55,757 bases of DNA from Candidatus Iainarchaeum sp. (lineage in GTDB: Archaea > Iainarchaeota > Iainarchaeia > Iainarchaeales > Iainarchaeaceae): the NCBI GenBank assembly GCA_002687735.1, contig NZBD01000004.1, positions 27,849 to 83,605 on the forward strand. Direction: 5' to 3'. The notes under the pieces are model-generated. The model worked only from the letters and a program-made list of their open reading frames with translations. It did no database searches and was not told the origin of the DNA. Shown piece by piece: positions 41,627 to 50,661 of this stretch (position 1 is its first letter; every line of letters starts with the position of its first letter). The position numbers were made by a program, and so were the translations under genes.

Positions 41627-42562
41627 TCACTCTTTGTTAGCCTCATCTTTTTCTTCTTTAGTTTCTGCTTTTGATTCTTCCTTAGCTTCTTTTTTTTCTT
41701 TAGTTTCTTCCTTTTTTGGTTCCTCTTTCTTTTCCCCTTCGGGACTTACTTCGGTCGCAACTTTTTCTTTTTTAACTTCCTTTTTCTCTTCTTTTACTTC
41801 TTTTTTTTCCTTTACTGGTTTTTCTTTCCCTTTGGGACTTTCCTCAGTTTTTTCTTCTTTTGCTGGTTTCTTTTCAGTTTTTTCCTTAGTTTCCTTTACT
41901 TCTTCCTTTTCAGATTTTGTTTCCTTCTCTTCAGTTGTTTCTTCCACAACTTCTTCTTTTGTTTTAATATAATCTGTAATCTTTTCCTTGTCTGGGAAAA
42001 CTGTGTCAGGATGTACAATCTTAACCTTGATTCCGATTGCTCCTACTTTTGGATAAGCATCTGCCTTACCATAATCAACAAGCTTTGCCTGTTCTCCGAC
42101 CTTTTTTAAATAACCATAAGCGATTCTCTGTTTTCTTTTTCTTCCTGCTTTTCCTGTGATCTTTCCGCTCAAAATAATTTCTAATCCTTGCGCTCCGGAT
42201 TTTTGGGTTTCATTTACTGATTTAAACACAATACTTCTCCATGAGAATCCTCTTTCAATAAGAGCTTTCATCTTGTTTGCAACAGCTTGCGCATCAAGTT
42301 CAGGGCTTTCAATTTCCCTAATCTCTAATTGAGGATTATCAATGCCAAATCTGCTCCCGATTGTTTCGGTTAATTGAGTAATATTAGAACCGCTTTTTCC
42401 AATTGCAAGTCCTGGTCTTGTAACATTAACAACAATTCTTGTTACTAACGGAGTTTTTACAATTTCTGATTTTGTAAAGCCAGCTCTATCAAGTTCTTTT
42501 GAAAGATAATCATCAAGTTCTAGTTTTTTTAATCCTTGTTCAATGAAATATTTTTCTATCAT
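41627..42562 (-). CDS. rps3: Ribosomal protein S3 with about 100-residue charged tail
   Basis: The KH domain (IVVNVTRPGLAIGKSGSNIT) and the C-terminal S3 domain (IILSGKITGKAGRKRKQRIA, then VGAIGIKVKIVHPDT) fill residues 1-205. About 105 residues of Lys, Glu, Thr, Pro and Ala follow. Two short CCC/GGG hairpins in the tail DNA (41733-41744, 41827-41837) each encode SPxGxxK. It lies between L22 and L29. Confidence 0.95.
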   Translation of the reverse strand: MIEKYFIEQGLKKLELDDYLSKELDRAGFTKSEIVKTPLVTRIVVNVTRPGLAIGKSGSNITQLTETIGSRFGIDNPQLEIREIESPELDAQAVANKMKALIERGFSWRSIVFKSVNETQKSGAQGLEIILSGKITGKAGRKRKQRIAYGYLKKVGEQAKLVDYGKADAYPKVGAIGIKVKIVHPDTVFPDKEKITDYIKTKEEVVEETTEEKETKSEKEEVKETKEKTEKKPAKEEKTEESPKGKEKPVKEKKEVKEEKKEVKKEKVATEVSPEGEKKEEPKKEETKEKKEAKEESKAETKEEKDEANKE

Positions 42563-43033
42563 TTACTTTGCCTCCATTACAACTATTTCCAAATGGGTTG
42601 ATTTGTTCTGTCTTCTTTTTCCTGAAATTCTTCCCTGGCTCTGGTATGAAGCCCTCTGGAAGCCTTGGGATGCGAACATGTGGGTTATCAAAAGATTTTC
42701 TGAATCAAGACCTTTGTAATCTGCATTAGCCTGTACTGATTCAAGCAATTCAACAAAAGCAGTTAAACACCTTTTTGGGTATCTTCCTATTTTGGTAAAT
42801 CCTTTTGAAGCGCCTTTTTTGTGTCCGATTTTTTTGTTATACTTCCTTAATGGCAAAAACTCTTCTTCATTAATTATTCTCTGTAACCATGCTAGTGATT
42901 TGTCAACTCTTTTTCCTTTAATGTTGCTGATGATTTCCGTACTATACTTTAATGAAACCGGCTTGTTTTTCATCATAGCCTGTGCGGTTTTTTTGGAATT
43001 GATCTTTTGCACTTGCATTGTTTTCTTTACCAT
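42563..43033 (-). CDS. rpl22: Ribosomal protein L22
   Basis: 156 residues: SLKYSTEIISNIKGKRVDKS, RKYNKKIGHKKGASKGFTKI, GRYPKRCLTAFVELLESVQA and the tunnel-lining loop RASYQSQGRISGKRRQNKST. It abuts the S3 start directly and lies 4 bases after S19. Confidence 0.97.
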   Translation of the reverse strand: MVKKTMQVQKINSKKTAQAMMKNKPVSLKYSTEIISNIKGKRVDKSLAWLQRIINEEEFLPLRKYNKKIGHKKGASKGFTKIGRYPKRCLTAFVELLESVQANADYKGLDSENLLITHMFASQGFQRASYQSQGRISGKRRQNKSTHLEIVVMEAK

Positions 43034-43037
43034 TTCA

Positions 43038-43439
43038 TCATCTCGCTGTTATTGCAGTTGAGCTTCTTGTTGCTCCTATTCCTGCTTTTCCGTGTAACAA
43101 TCTTTTTCTTGTAAGAACCATTTCTCCTAAATAGTGACCTAACATTTTTTCCTTGACCTCTACATTCACAAAATCTTTTCCATTATGAACCCCAACTGTA
43201 ATTCCAACCATTGAAGGAACAACAATATTGTCTCTGTTGTGTGTTTTCACTGGTTTTGGATACTTTCCCGCAGCTAGTGTCTCTTGTGCTTTTACCACTT
43301 TTTTCAGGAAGTGTTCATCAATACCTTTTAACAACGATCTTTTTGCTCTTGTAGGACATAATTCAGCAAACTGTATTATCGATAGTCCTTTCAGTTCTTC
43401 TATTGTTTTTCCTCTGAATGTGAATTCTTTTTTAACCAT
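43038..43439 (-). CDS. rps19: Ribosomal protein S19
   Basis: 133 residues: FTFRGKTIEELKGLSIIQFA, VKTHNRDNIVVPSMVGITVG, VHNGKDFVNVEVKEKMLGHY and LGEMVLTRKRLLHGKAGIGA. It lies between L2 and L22. Confidence 0.97.
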   Translation of the reverse strand: MVKKEFTFRGKTIEELKGLSIIQFAELCPTRAKRSLLKGIDEHFLKKVVKAQETLAAGKYPKPVKTHNRDNIVVPSMVGITVGVHNGKDFVNVEVKEKMLGHYLGEMVLTRKRLLHGKAGIGATRSSTAITAR

Positions 43440-43451
43440 GATTTAACCTCT

Positions 43452-44171
43452 TTACTTTTTTTTCCTTCCTGTTCTTGATGATGCGACATCTCCAACCTTT
43501 CTTCCTGGAGCTGCTCTCCTTGATGTGGACTTTGATTTTCCAGGGTGATGGTTAGCTCCGCCAAAAGGATGATCCTTAGCGTTCATTGCAATTCCCCTTA
43601 CGGTTGGGTATTTCTTGTGCTTTGCTCTCATTGCAAAGTGTTTCTTTCCTGCCTTTACAAATGGCTTTTCTCTTCTTCCTCCGGAACCAACACAACCTAT
43701 AGTTGCTCTGTTCTTTGGATTTAATTCCATTGTTTTTCCTGAAGGCATTTTAACATAAACTGTTTTTTTATCCTTAGTAACTATCAAAGCGTAAGTTCCA
43801 GAGCTTCTTACTAAGCTCCCCCCATCACCTGGGGTTTTTTCAACATTGAATATTGGGCATCCTTCCACACAATTTCCAATTGGTTTAACATTTCCAACCT
43901 GTAAATCAGCTTCTGTTCCGTATTCGACTTTTTGCCCTACAAACATGCCCTCTGCTGCAACACTGTATGATTGTGAACCGTTATCAAATTCTATTTTTGA
44001 GAGAACTGCGGTTCTTGCAGGATCATGAATAAGTCCAACAACTTCTCCTTTCAATGTTTTTTCTGTCATTTCTGTATAATCAACATACTGTGCCGGAGCT
44101 GCGCCTTTATTTGTTGCCACGAATACTGGGCTTCCTTTTCCTCTTCTTTGTGATTTTAATCTCTTAGGCAT
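43452..44171 (-). CDS. rpl2: Ribosomal protein L2
   Basis: 239 residues. Near the peptidyl-transferase centre. RRGKGSPVFVATNKGAAPAQ opens it, VEKTPGDGGSLVRSSGTYAL and GCVGSGGRREKPFVKAGKKH follow, and the C-terminal block VRGIAMNAKDHPFGGANHHP contains the conserved His. It lies between L23 and S19. Confidence 0.97.
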   Translation of the reverse strand: MPKRLKSQRRGKGSPVFVATNKGAAPAQYVDYTEMTEKTLKGEVVGLIHDPARTAVLSKIEFDNGSQSYSVAAEGMFVGQKVEYGTEADLQVGNVKPIGNCVEGCPIFNVEKTPGDGGSLVRSSGTYALIVTKDKKTVYVKMPSGKTMELNPKNRATIGCVGSGGRREKPFVKAGKKHFAMRAKHKKYPTVRGIAMNAKDHPFGGANHHPGKSKSTSRRAAPGRKVGDVASSRTGRKKK

Positions 44172-44172
44172 A

Positions 44173-44574
44173 TTAGATTACTCCTAGTTTTGTAGCTATA
44201 TCATCAGCTTTATATTTTTTGTCAATTGTAACAACTGCTTTTTTTCTTGATTTCATATCTTTAACCATGTTGACTTTGCTGACCTTAACTTTGTAAAGCC
44301 CTTCAATAGATTTCTTTACGCTGATTTTGTTTGCATTTTTATCAACAATAAATGTAAGTTTGTTTTCTGCTTCAATCATATTAACTGCCTTTTCTGTAAT
44401 CAAAGGATACTTAATAATTGTCAAACCTTCAATCTCTGCTTCAATTTCTTCTAAAGTTTTTTTACCCTTTTTCACTTCTTTTTTTTCCTCTTTCTTTTCA
44501 ACTTTAGGCTCAGCTTTATGAGTGTGTTTTTCAACTTTCTTAATTTCCTTTTTTGCTTTTTTCTTTTCTGCCAT
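44173..44574 (-). CDS. rpl23: Ribosomal protein L23 with charged N-terminal extension
   Basis: The L23 core is residues 53-133: [40 protein letters not shown] and [20 protein letters not shown]. The first 50 residues are Lys/Glu-rich. L23 forms the docking site for SRP and other factors at the tunnel exit, so the extension would sit near that site. It comes 1 base after L2. Confidence 0.95.
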   Translation of the reverse strand: MAEKKKAKKEIKKVEKHTHKAEPKVEKKEEKKEVKKGKKTLEEIEAEIEGLTIIKYPLITEKAVNMIEAENKLTFIVDKNANKISVKKSIEGLYKVKVSKVNMVKDMKSRKKAVVTIDKKYKADDIATKLGVI

Positions 44575-44584
44575 TTCAATTCAC

Positions 44585-45436
44585 CTAAGCTTTTGCCTCA
44601 ACTTTTGCTTTTTCTTTCGTTTTTGTTTCTTTCTTTTCTCCAGCCAATTCCTTAATTGCGTTTTCTGACCAAAGAGTCAATCTTCCAGGTAGAGTTCCTG
44701 GTGCTAAAAGATCAGCATTAATATTAACAGCGCTTATAATGTCAACTCCTTCTAGGTTTCTTGCTGCTTTGTAAACTTTTTCCGGGTTTTCAACCACAAT
44801 CAAGACACTCTTTCTTTTCTTGTATTTTCTTCCTCTTTTTTTTCCTTTTCCTGGTCTTAATTGTCTTTTACTCAAAGCCTTTTCTACATCCTGATAAATA
44901 TCAATTGCTTTCAAAGCATCTCTAATATCTTTTGTTTTTGTAAGATTTTCAAGTTTTGCTTCAACAATAATAGGAAACTCTAATTTTTCTCCAAACTTGT
45001 GGCCTCTTTCTTTTACTAATTCTTTTTTTCCTGTTGCTGCGATTGCTGATTCTGTAGCCTGTCTTTTTTCTTTCTTGTTGATTTTTTCTTCCCATTCCTT
45101 GTTTGGTTTTGGCGGGTGAGCTCTTGGGCCTCCGACAACAGCAGGAATACTGGCAACATGACCTGATAAAACTCCTCTTCTGTTTTTCAATCTTGGTTTT
45201 CTTGCATGACCAACGTTAATTGTCCTGTGAATATTAGGTTTGTGCCTAGCACCAATATATTCAGCAGTATTAGCCCTTCCTGCTTCTGGTTTAGGGAAAC
45301 TGTTCTGAACACCAGCAGACTGAATAGCTTGTACTGCTCTTTTAATCAATTCTTTATTAACATCAGCAGAGAACTGTTTTGGTAAAGTAACCTCTGAACC
45401 TTTTTTTCCATCCAAACCTAAAACACGGGCTTTCAT
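44585..45436 (-). CDS. rpl4: Ribosomal protein L4
   Basis: 283 residues: GRANTAEYIGARHKPNIHRT, RKPRLKNRRGVLSGHVASIP and AVVGGPRAHPPKP form the tunnel loop. LRPGKGKKRGRKYKKRKSVL, VENPEKVYKAARNLEGVDII and LAPGTLPGRLTLWSENAIKE form the rest. A short Lys/Ala/Glu tail follows. The start overlaps the L3 stop (ATGA). Confidence 0.97.
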   Translation of the reverse strand: MKARVLGLDGKKGSEVTLPKQFSADVNKELIKRAVQAIQSAGVQNSFPKPEAGRANTAEYIGARHKPNIHRTINVGHARKPRLKNRRGVLSGHVASIPAVVGGPRAHPPKPNKEWEEKINKKEKRQATESAIAATGKKELVKERGHKFGEKLEFPIIVEAKLENLTKTKDIRDALKAIDIYQDVEKALSKRQLRPGKGKKRGRKYKKRKSVLIVVENPEKVYKAARNLEGVDIISAVNINADLLAPGTLPGRLTLWSENAIKELAGEKKETKTKEKAKVEAKA

Positions 45437-46673
45437 TTCTTTTCAGCTCCTTTAGATTCTTCTTTAGCTTCAGCTTTTGCTTCCTTTACTTTTTCTTTAA
45501 CTTCTTTTTTCTCAGGCTTTGCTTCTTCTTTCTTCTCAACCTTTTCTTCCGTTTTCTTTTCTTTTGCTGGTTCAGATTTCTTTTCTTCCTTTACCGCTTC
45601 AACCTTTTCTTCTGTTCCATATGGTAATTGTAAATCAGTGTATTTTGCTAAGTTTTTGTCAACTTTTCTTATTGCGTGTCTTAATGCAATTGTTCTTTTT
45701 GCCGGCCCCGGAACTGATCCAGATACAACAATAAAATCATTCTTTAAAATTCCGTAATTTACTAATCCTTGTGGCGGGCTTATTGTTTTTGGATCGTTTT
45801 CAACAAAAAGAATCCTCTTGTTGTATTCTGTTCTTGTATGATATCCCATTTGTCCTGGTCTTGGCACAGTCCACATTACTGTAGCTGGATGCCATGGACT
45901 TATTGATCCGACTGCTCTGTGTTTCTTTGCTTTAGGCCTCTGGATTTTAATTCCAAATCTTTTTACAGGTCCTTGGAATCCTTTTCCTTTGTTTACTGCC
46001 CTAACATCAATAAATTCCTGTACTTCAAAAACATCATTAATTCTTATTTCTTTTCCAAATTTTTCTTTTGCAAATGCTAATTGCTGTTCAATAGTTCCGT
46101 TAAGTGTAAGTTCTGCCACATCAGCTTTCTTTTTCCCGATTCCTGTAGCACTTGGCTGTAATTCTGATAATAGTACAACTTTTACTGCTTTTTCCTTGAA
46201 TTTTTCAAGGTCTTCAAATTTAGAATAAGTTTTTGTTCCTTCACTCTTACTAGTACCTTCGGCTGAACTTCCTTTGGTTGTTTTTGTTTGCTTTTTTCCC
46301 TGTTTTTTGAAAGCTTTTACTTTGTCTCTCAGGTGCTTTCCCGGCTTTTCAATAGTGGCTTCTCCCAAAGCTTTTAGGCCATCAGTTGTTTTTTTGTAAA
46401 CCCTAGCCCCTATGATTTTGATTGGTGGGCATTCGATAATGGTTGCAGGAATTGCTGTTTCAGTGCCAAAATTTACGCTCTTTTCCTGTGCGTTCTTGCC
46501 AAAAATAGTGGTCATTCCTGCTTTAAATCCAAAGAAATTGATTGGTTTTGAGGATTCTGTTTTGATAGTTGGATAAGTAGAAAAATTGGCTAATTGCCTC
46601 TTAGCCCTTACCCTTGGGTAATAAGCCAGGCTTCCTGATCTGGGTTTGTGTCCTCCGACTATTTTTGATCCAT
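45433..46673 (-). CDS. rpl3: Ribosomal protein L3; N terminus split from its ATG by an apparent one-base frameshift
   Basis: The C-terminal 360 residues from ATG 46515 (MTTIFGKNAQEKS) contain RPGQMGYHTRTEYNKRILF and a Lys/Glu tail. Upstream and in frame, 46516-46674 encodes the conserved L3 N terminus (PRSGSLAYYPRVRAKRQLAN, then INFFGFKAGMT) with no ATG, GTG or TTG before a TAG at 46677. ATG 46673 is one frame off. One extra A in the A5 run (T5 on plus, 46662-46666) would join it, giving MDQKIVGGHKPRSG and 413 residues. So either a base is missing in the assembly or a non-standard start or shift is used. It is the first gene of the superoperon. Confidence 0.9.
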
Positions 46674-46938
46674 CCTAAAATACTGAATATTTGGCGTACT
46701 AACCCCTCTCACCAAGGGATTCCTATGCTAAATTCCGAAAAAAATAGTGTTTTTCGGCATTTATATCCCAAAAAGATTTATTTGGAATACAGTGTGCACC
46801 AATCTAATAATCTGCTTTGAAAGCTTTTAAAAAGGTATGTGAAATAAGATTTGCGAAAAACTTACTAGTTCGCATATTGCGGTTGATTAGTAAATACTTT
46901 ATAAAATTATTAGTAAAAATGGAATTAACTATTTAATA
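46674..46938 (-). promoter_or_regulatory. Promoter region of the ribosomal superoperon
   Basis: TATA-like GATATAAATG at about 46759-46768 predicts transcription from about 46735 and a leader of about 60 bases. An 8-base stem, CCGAAAAA/TTTTTCGG, spans 46735-46757 between TATA and the predicted start. Further left, CCCCTCT and AAGGG (46703-46718) can form a small leader hairpin. The part from 46780 to 46938 is AT-rich and shows nothing I can name. Confidence 0.45.
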
Positions 46939-47203
46939 TTAGTCAAATTTAGAACACATTGCAGATGCGCTTATTAGATTGCTTATGCTCATATGATCGA
47001 GTCCATATGCGGTTGATCCACCACAAGCAACATGCCATCTATCATTAGTAATTTGGATCTCCAATTTCTAATGGGCTGTGTCCGGGGTCGTAGTTATCAA
47101 CGTTATATGGAACTCCTATCCCAGTTACAATTCCAATAGTTACTAACGCTATTAGAGTAGTGATGATTATTCTTGCTGCGTTTTTTTCAATTAGTGATTT
47201 CAT
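46939..47203 (-). pseudogene. Frameshifted small secreted protein
   Basis: From ATG 47203, 52 residues read MKSLIEKNAARIIITTLIAL (signal-like helix), then DNYDPGHSPLEIGDPNY and a stop at 47045. Another frame continues at once as NDRWHVACGGSTAYGLDHMS and ends MCSKFD at TAA 46939. Removing one G from the GG at about 47062-47063 would join them into one protein of about 87 residues. The DPGH after the signal helix also occurs in the 501-residue neighbour. A one-base insertion, natural or in the assembly, is the simplest reading. Confidence 0.55.
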
Positions 47204-47250
47204 TGTATTTATTTAGTGTTTTAAAAGTATTTAAAGTTTTATGGTAGGTT

Positions 47251-48756
47251 TTATTGGAAAGCGATGAAAACTACTCTTGGGGTGTAATTCCTTGTATAAG
47301 TGTAATCTAATGTGTTTCCTTGAAGAGTTATATATATCGTAGTTTCTTGACTTCCATAGTCTCCTGTAAATGCCACATCCGTATCTCCCTGAAATGCAAC
47401 CCATGAAGAATCTGCATCCCCCCATCCCGAACTAATTATCAAAACAAAAGCAGGATCGAAATCAAAAGTTACCGTTCCACTTGTTGGATCCACCGCAATA
47501 TCCACAAATTTAATTTGTCTTGAACCTCCACCTGGTCCACTACTTGTTAGACATGAGGGTGTTCCCCCGAATGCATTAGCACATATATTTCCTTCTACGT
47601 CTAGGTCTCCTGTGCTTCCTGTTAATTGCATGCTTAATGTTTCTGCTCCGTCTGCGCCTTTATAGAATTCTATGTTGCTAGTATCTGATCCTCCTCTTAT
47701 TAGAAATTTTGTTGACTGATTCCCCAAAGCATCTCCTGTTGTTAATTCCAAAGTATTACCCAAACCAACTTTTCCCTGTGTTATTCCCACATCATATCCT
47801 CCTGCTCCTGCGTTTAATGCTAATATTCCTGACGGTGCATTTGTTGCTCCTATTGCTAGTGGTCCTCCAAGGGTTGTTGTTCCGGTAAATCCTGAAGCAT
47901 CTGAGTTTTCATCCAATACTTCTAATAATGTTGATGATCCTGTGCCTCCAACAACCGATAATGGGTTTAAAGTAGTACCATCGCCTGTCAAATTAGCATC
48001 AGATTGTACTGTTTGTGTTCCCCAGTTATCTGCACTTCCACTCCCTGTTGGCCAGCTTGATATGCAATTTAGGTTGAGGCATAGTTTGACTCCGGAGGGT
48101 ATTTCTACTTTGCGTGCGCCTGTTCCACCATCATGTAAGATTAGTTCTGGTTCTCCTACGGTGGTATCGCCTTCATGGTAGGCGTTAAGTATGCCGGTGG
48201 AGTCTCCGCTGGTGGTGTTGTGTGCGGAGCTTAAGAGTAAGCTGGCGTCTCCGTTGCTTCCGCCGGGTCTTCTGACTGATAGTCCATATGGGGTTGAAGA
48301 TGTTCTTAATTCTAAAAAACCGTTAGCGCTGTTTATTTGTACTCCGTCTGTGTCACTTAGCTTTAGTGGGCCTGATGTTCCTGATCTTATTTGGTTTGGT
48401 ACTACTAGGTCTCCATAGATGTTTACTGAACCTGTGCTTGTGATGAGTTCTGGGACAAGCCTTCCTAAGTGTAATTGTTTGTTATTTCCGTTTATTCCGA
48501 TTATGTTATTGTTGTTTAATTCGAATGGTGCTACTGAGCCTGCTTCCATATAGTTAGCTCCGTCTGCTGGGCTCATTATCCAGAACCATCCTGTTGCATC
48601 TCCGGTTGTGTATAATCTTACGCCTCTTGAATCACTTAGATCGTGTCCTGGGTCTTGTTGTCCGACAGCTGCTCCTGGTCCGCCAGGGCCAGAGATAGCA
48701 ATTCCGACTAAGCTTACAAATATAACAGTTATTACTAAAAGTTTTGAGAAATTCAT
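47251..48756 (-). CDS. Secreted fibre-like surface protein, 501 residues
   Basis: Signal helix (FSKLLVITVIFVSLVGIAIS), then a Gly/Ser/Thr/Asn-rich chain with short beta repeats (GLSVRRPGGSNGDASLLLSS, and LTGSTGDLDVEGNICANAFG). This layout is like phage tail-fibre or pectin-lyase-like fibres. The motif CLNLNCISSWP near residue 235 resembles the CxxxxCxSxW stretch common in fibre-like secreted proteins of uncultured prokaryotes. The end (IKFVDIAVDPTSGTVTFDFD onward) looks like a separate C-terminal domain. No anchor. TATA-like ATATATATATT lies at 48783-48795. Confidence 0.7.
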   Translation of the reverse strand: MNFSKLLVITVIFVSLVGIAISGPGGPGAAVGQQDPGHDLSDSRGVRLYTTGDATGWFWIMSPADGANYMEAGSVAPFELNNNNIIGINGNNKQLHLGRLVPELITSTGSVNIYGDLVVPNQIRSGTSGPLKLSDTDGVQINSANGFLELRTSSTPYGLSVRRPGGSNGDASLLLSSAHNTTSGDSTGILNAYHEGDTTVGEPELILHDGGTGARKVEIPSGVKLCLNLNCISSWPTGSGSADNWGTQTVQSDANLTGDGTTLNPLSVVGGTGSSTLLEVLDENSDASGFTGTTTLGGPLAIGATNAPSGILALNAGAGGYDVGITQGKVGLGNTLELTTGDALGNQSTKFLIRGGSDTSNIEFYKGADGAETLSMQLTGSTGDLDVEGNICANAFGGTPSCLTSSGPGGGSRQIKFVDIAVDPTSGTVTFDFDPAFVLIISSGWGDADSSWVAFQGDTDVAFTGDYGSQETTIYITLQGNTLDYTYTRNYTPRVVFIAFQ

Positions 48757-48780
48757 GTGAACCTAAATTCTAAAGTTCAA

Positions 48781-48797
48781 TGTAATATATATATGTT
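48781..48797 (-). promoter_or_regulatory. TATA box of the fibre-like gene
   Basis: Long alternating AT tract about 30 bases upstream of ATG 48756, giving an almost leaderless transcript beginning near 48762. Confidence 0.5.
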
Positions 48798-48814
48798 TCT
48801 AAAAAAATTGATTT

Positions 48815-50650
48815 TTATTCCCGAGAAACAAGAATTAGTCCTACTAAAAGAACAAGCAAAATTAGCCCTAACAGCAAACCATTCTCACTTAGGAATGAAA
48901 ATCCTGTTGCTAAAAAACCGTTATTTTCTTCTGTTTGTTCACGTTCGTTTTCTATTGGAATATAAATTTCAGTAACTTGAGGAGCTATTGGTTGAGAAGC
49001 AACCTGAATAACATTAGTATACTTTTGTAAGTATTCTCTATCATCAGCTTTAACATCAAAGAAGATTGTTCCTTCTTCATCCAGACCATTAATTGTTACA
49101 ATTCTTGTGCTTAATGTTTTTGGGCTTAGGGTAAATTCTTTTGGAGAAACTAAAACATCATTAGAATAAACTTTTACTGTGATAACTTCATTGCTCGGGT
49201 TATCAACCTCAAATGTAACAAAGCCTGCTTTTCCTTTAACCTCAATCTCTGCAGGATTGTAAAGCTTAACCTGATCAATTCCTGGTTCATTATCTAATCC
49301 ATTAACTCTCACATAAAAAGTATCTGATGCTAATACGCAATTCAAGCCTGAATTAAAGTGGCCATTAATTGTAACATAAGCGCTCCCTGTACTGTCTTCC
49401 TCAGGATCAGAACCATGAGCCCTTACTTTTATTGCGGTTGTCTGTCCTGAATAAACAGTGCTTAGCTCTCTATAAGCTTCGATTCCAAAGTCAGGGCTGT
49501 AATCAACAGCTTCAATATTATCTATGTGGAAGTTTTCTGTTGAGTAATTTCTGAAAGTAAAATAAGCTGTTTTATCATAATTAGCATTAACAACAAAGTT
49601 TTCTTCTCCTATTGAAAGAGAGCTACAGTTAGCTGCTGGAATTTGAGGTTCTGCGTAATAAGTTAAAATTGTTTCTGGAAGTTCCTCTTGAACCGGTTCA
49701 GGTTCAACTTCTACCCATTCCTGTTGGGTTTCTCTAGCAACATTAAAAGAAGTACTTCCCTGAGTATTGCAATAAGGTCCGTTTTCATAAATACAATTAT
49801 CCTCTGGTTCGGGTTGAGCAAAACCATTTACATTAACATAAAAATCTCTTTCCAAATCGCTTCCTGAACATCTAACCCCGTCTCTGAAAGTCCCTATAAC
49901 ATTAATAGTGCCCCTTCTTGCTTGGCTTGTAACATAAGGTTCAACTCCCAAATCAAACTCGATTCTTTCAGTTGAATTACTTCTCACAACCCCATCATGT
50001 TCAATGTTTGAAACATCTATATCAAAGCCATCAACATAAATGTACGCATTCTCCAAATCCATGTCCATTGAAGAATAATTGTTTATGTAAAAGATCACAC
50101 TTCTTTCAGTTCCGGGATTAATGCGAACATTGCTCACACTCAAACTAGCTTCTCTACAATCTGTTCTAACTGTCGGGTGATAATTTTGTCCTGTTAGAAC
50201 TGCTGAGTTTGTGGGATAATTTCCGGTTTCTGCATAATAAGTATCGTAAACCGTTGGGGGGTAATAATAAGCTCCGTAATAACTTGGTGCGTAAGAATCA
50301 ATCCAGCCAGGGGAATAATTCCAATAATTGTTGTAGTAGTAATAATTGGGGCCGTAATAAGAGTAATAGTTTGCGTAAGGGTTTCTTGAAAAACCATCAT
50401 CAAAAGTGTACCATCCTGGTTCAAAGTAATGGTAGTTTCCGTAAGAGTAAACTCTGTAAGGATAATCAAAATAATACCAGTTATCGGAAGTGTATGAGTA
50501 AGGGGCATCAGAATAATAGTAGTTTCCGCCGCTGGAAACCTCAAAATAAAAATTATCCCCGTAATAACTCAAAAAGAAGCTTGCACTCGCTACGCTCGCT
50601 GAACTAATAAAGAACAGTAATGCTATTGCAAGTAATCCCCAAGTTTTCAT
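48815..50650 (-). CDS. Membrane-anchored tyrosine-rich surface protein, 611 residues
   Basis: The signal peptide is WGLLAIALLFFISSASVASA. About 127 residues follow with 38 tyrosines (for example NYYSYYGPNYYYYNNYWNYS). Then come two related Ig-like or NEAT-like beta domains (about 165-285 and 340-450, each with a Cys near each end and ending FYVNVNG or FYVRVNG), and a third beta domain (about 455-545). A C-terminal membrane helix is LLLGLILLVLLVGLILVSRE. It lies 11 bases after the 122-residue Tyr-rich gene, so the two form an operon. Function unknown; a cross-linkable surface or adhesive coat is a speculation. Confidence 0.75.
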   Translation of the reverse strand: MKTWGLLAIALLFFISSASVASASFFLSYYGDNFYFEVSSGGNYYYSDAPYSYTSDNWYYFDYPYRVYSYGNYHYFEPGWYTFDDGFSRNPYANYYSYYGPNYYYYNNYWNYSPGWIDSYAPSYYGAYYYPPTVYDTYYAETGNYPTNSAVLTGQNYHPTVRTDCREASLSVSNVRINPGTERSVIFYINNYSSMDMDLENAYIYVDGFDIDVSNIEHDGVVRSNSTERIEFDLGVEPYVTSQARRGTINVIGTFRDGVRCSGSDLERDFYVNVNGFAQPEPEDNCIYENGPYCNTQGSTSFNVARETQQEWVEVEPEPVQEELPETILTYYAEPQIPAANCSSLSIGEENFVVNANYDKTAYFTFRNYSTENFHIDNIEAVDYSPDFGIEAYRELSTVYSGQTTAIKVRAHGSDPEEDSTGSAYVTINGHFNSGLNCVLASDTFYVRVNGLDNEPGIDQVKLYNPAEIEVKGKAGFVTFEVDNPSNEVITVKVYSNDVLVSPKEFTLSPKTLSTRIVTINGLDEEGTIFFDVKADDREYLQKYTNVIQVASQPIAPQVTEIYIPIENEREQTEENNGFLATGFSFLSENGLLLGLILLVLLVGLILVSRE

Positions 50651-50661
50651 ATTTTCAACTC

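Noticed and set aside
41733-41837. Two CCC-TTC/TTT-GGG mini-hairpins in the S3 tail as further palindromic elements
   Set aside because: The stems are only 4-5 bases and there is no second hairpin; they may be remnants but cannot be separated from repeated SPxGxxK coding.
46515-46676. Programmed frameshifting in L3
   Set aside because: Not adopted as the call. The A5 run alone is weak evidence and a base error is simpler; kept only as a possibility.
50584-50600. CGCTACGCTCGC palindromic stretch in the signal peptide of the 611-residue protein as a third element
   Set aside because: It lacks the loop and two-hairpin plan of the other copies and encodes an ordinary Ala/Ser-rich signal-peptide end.
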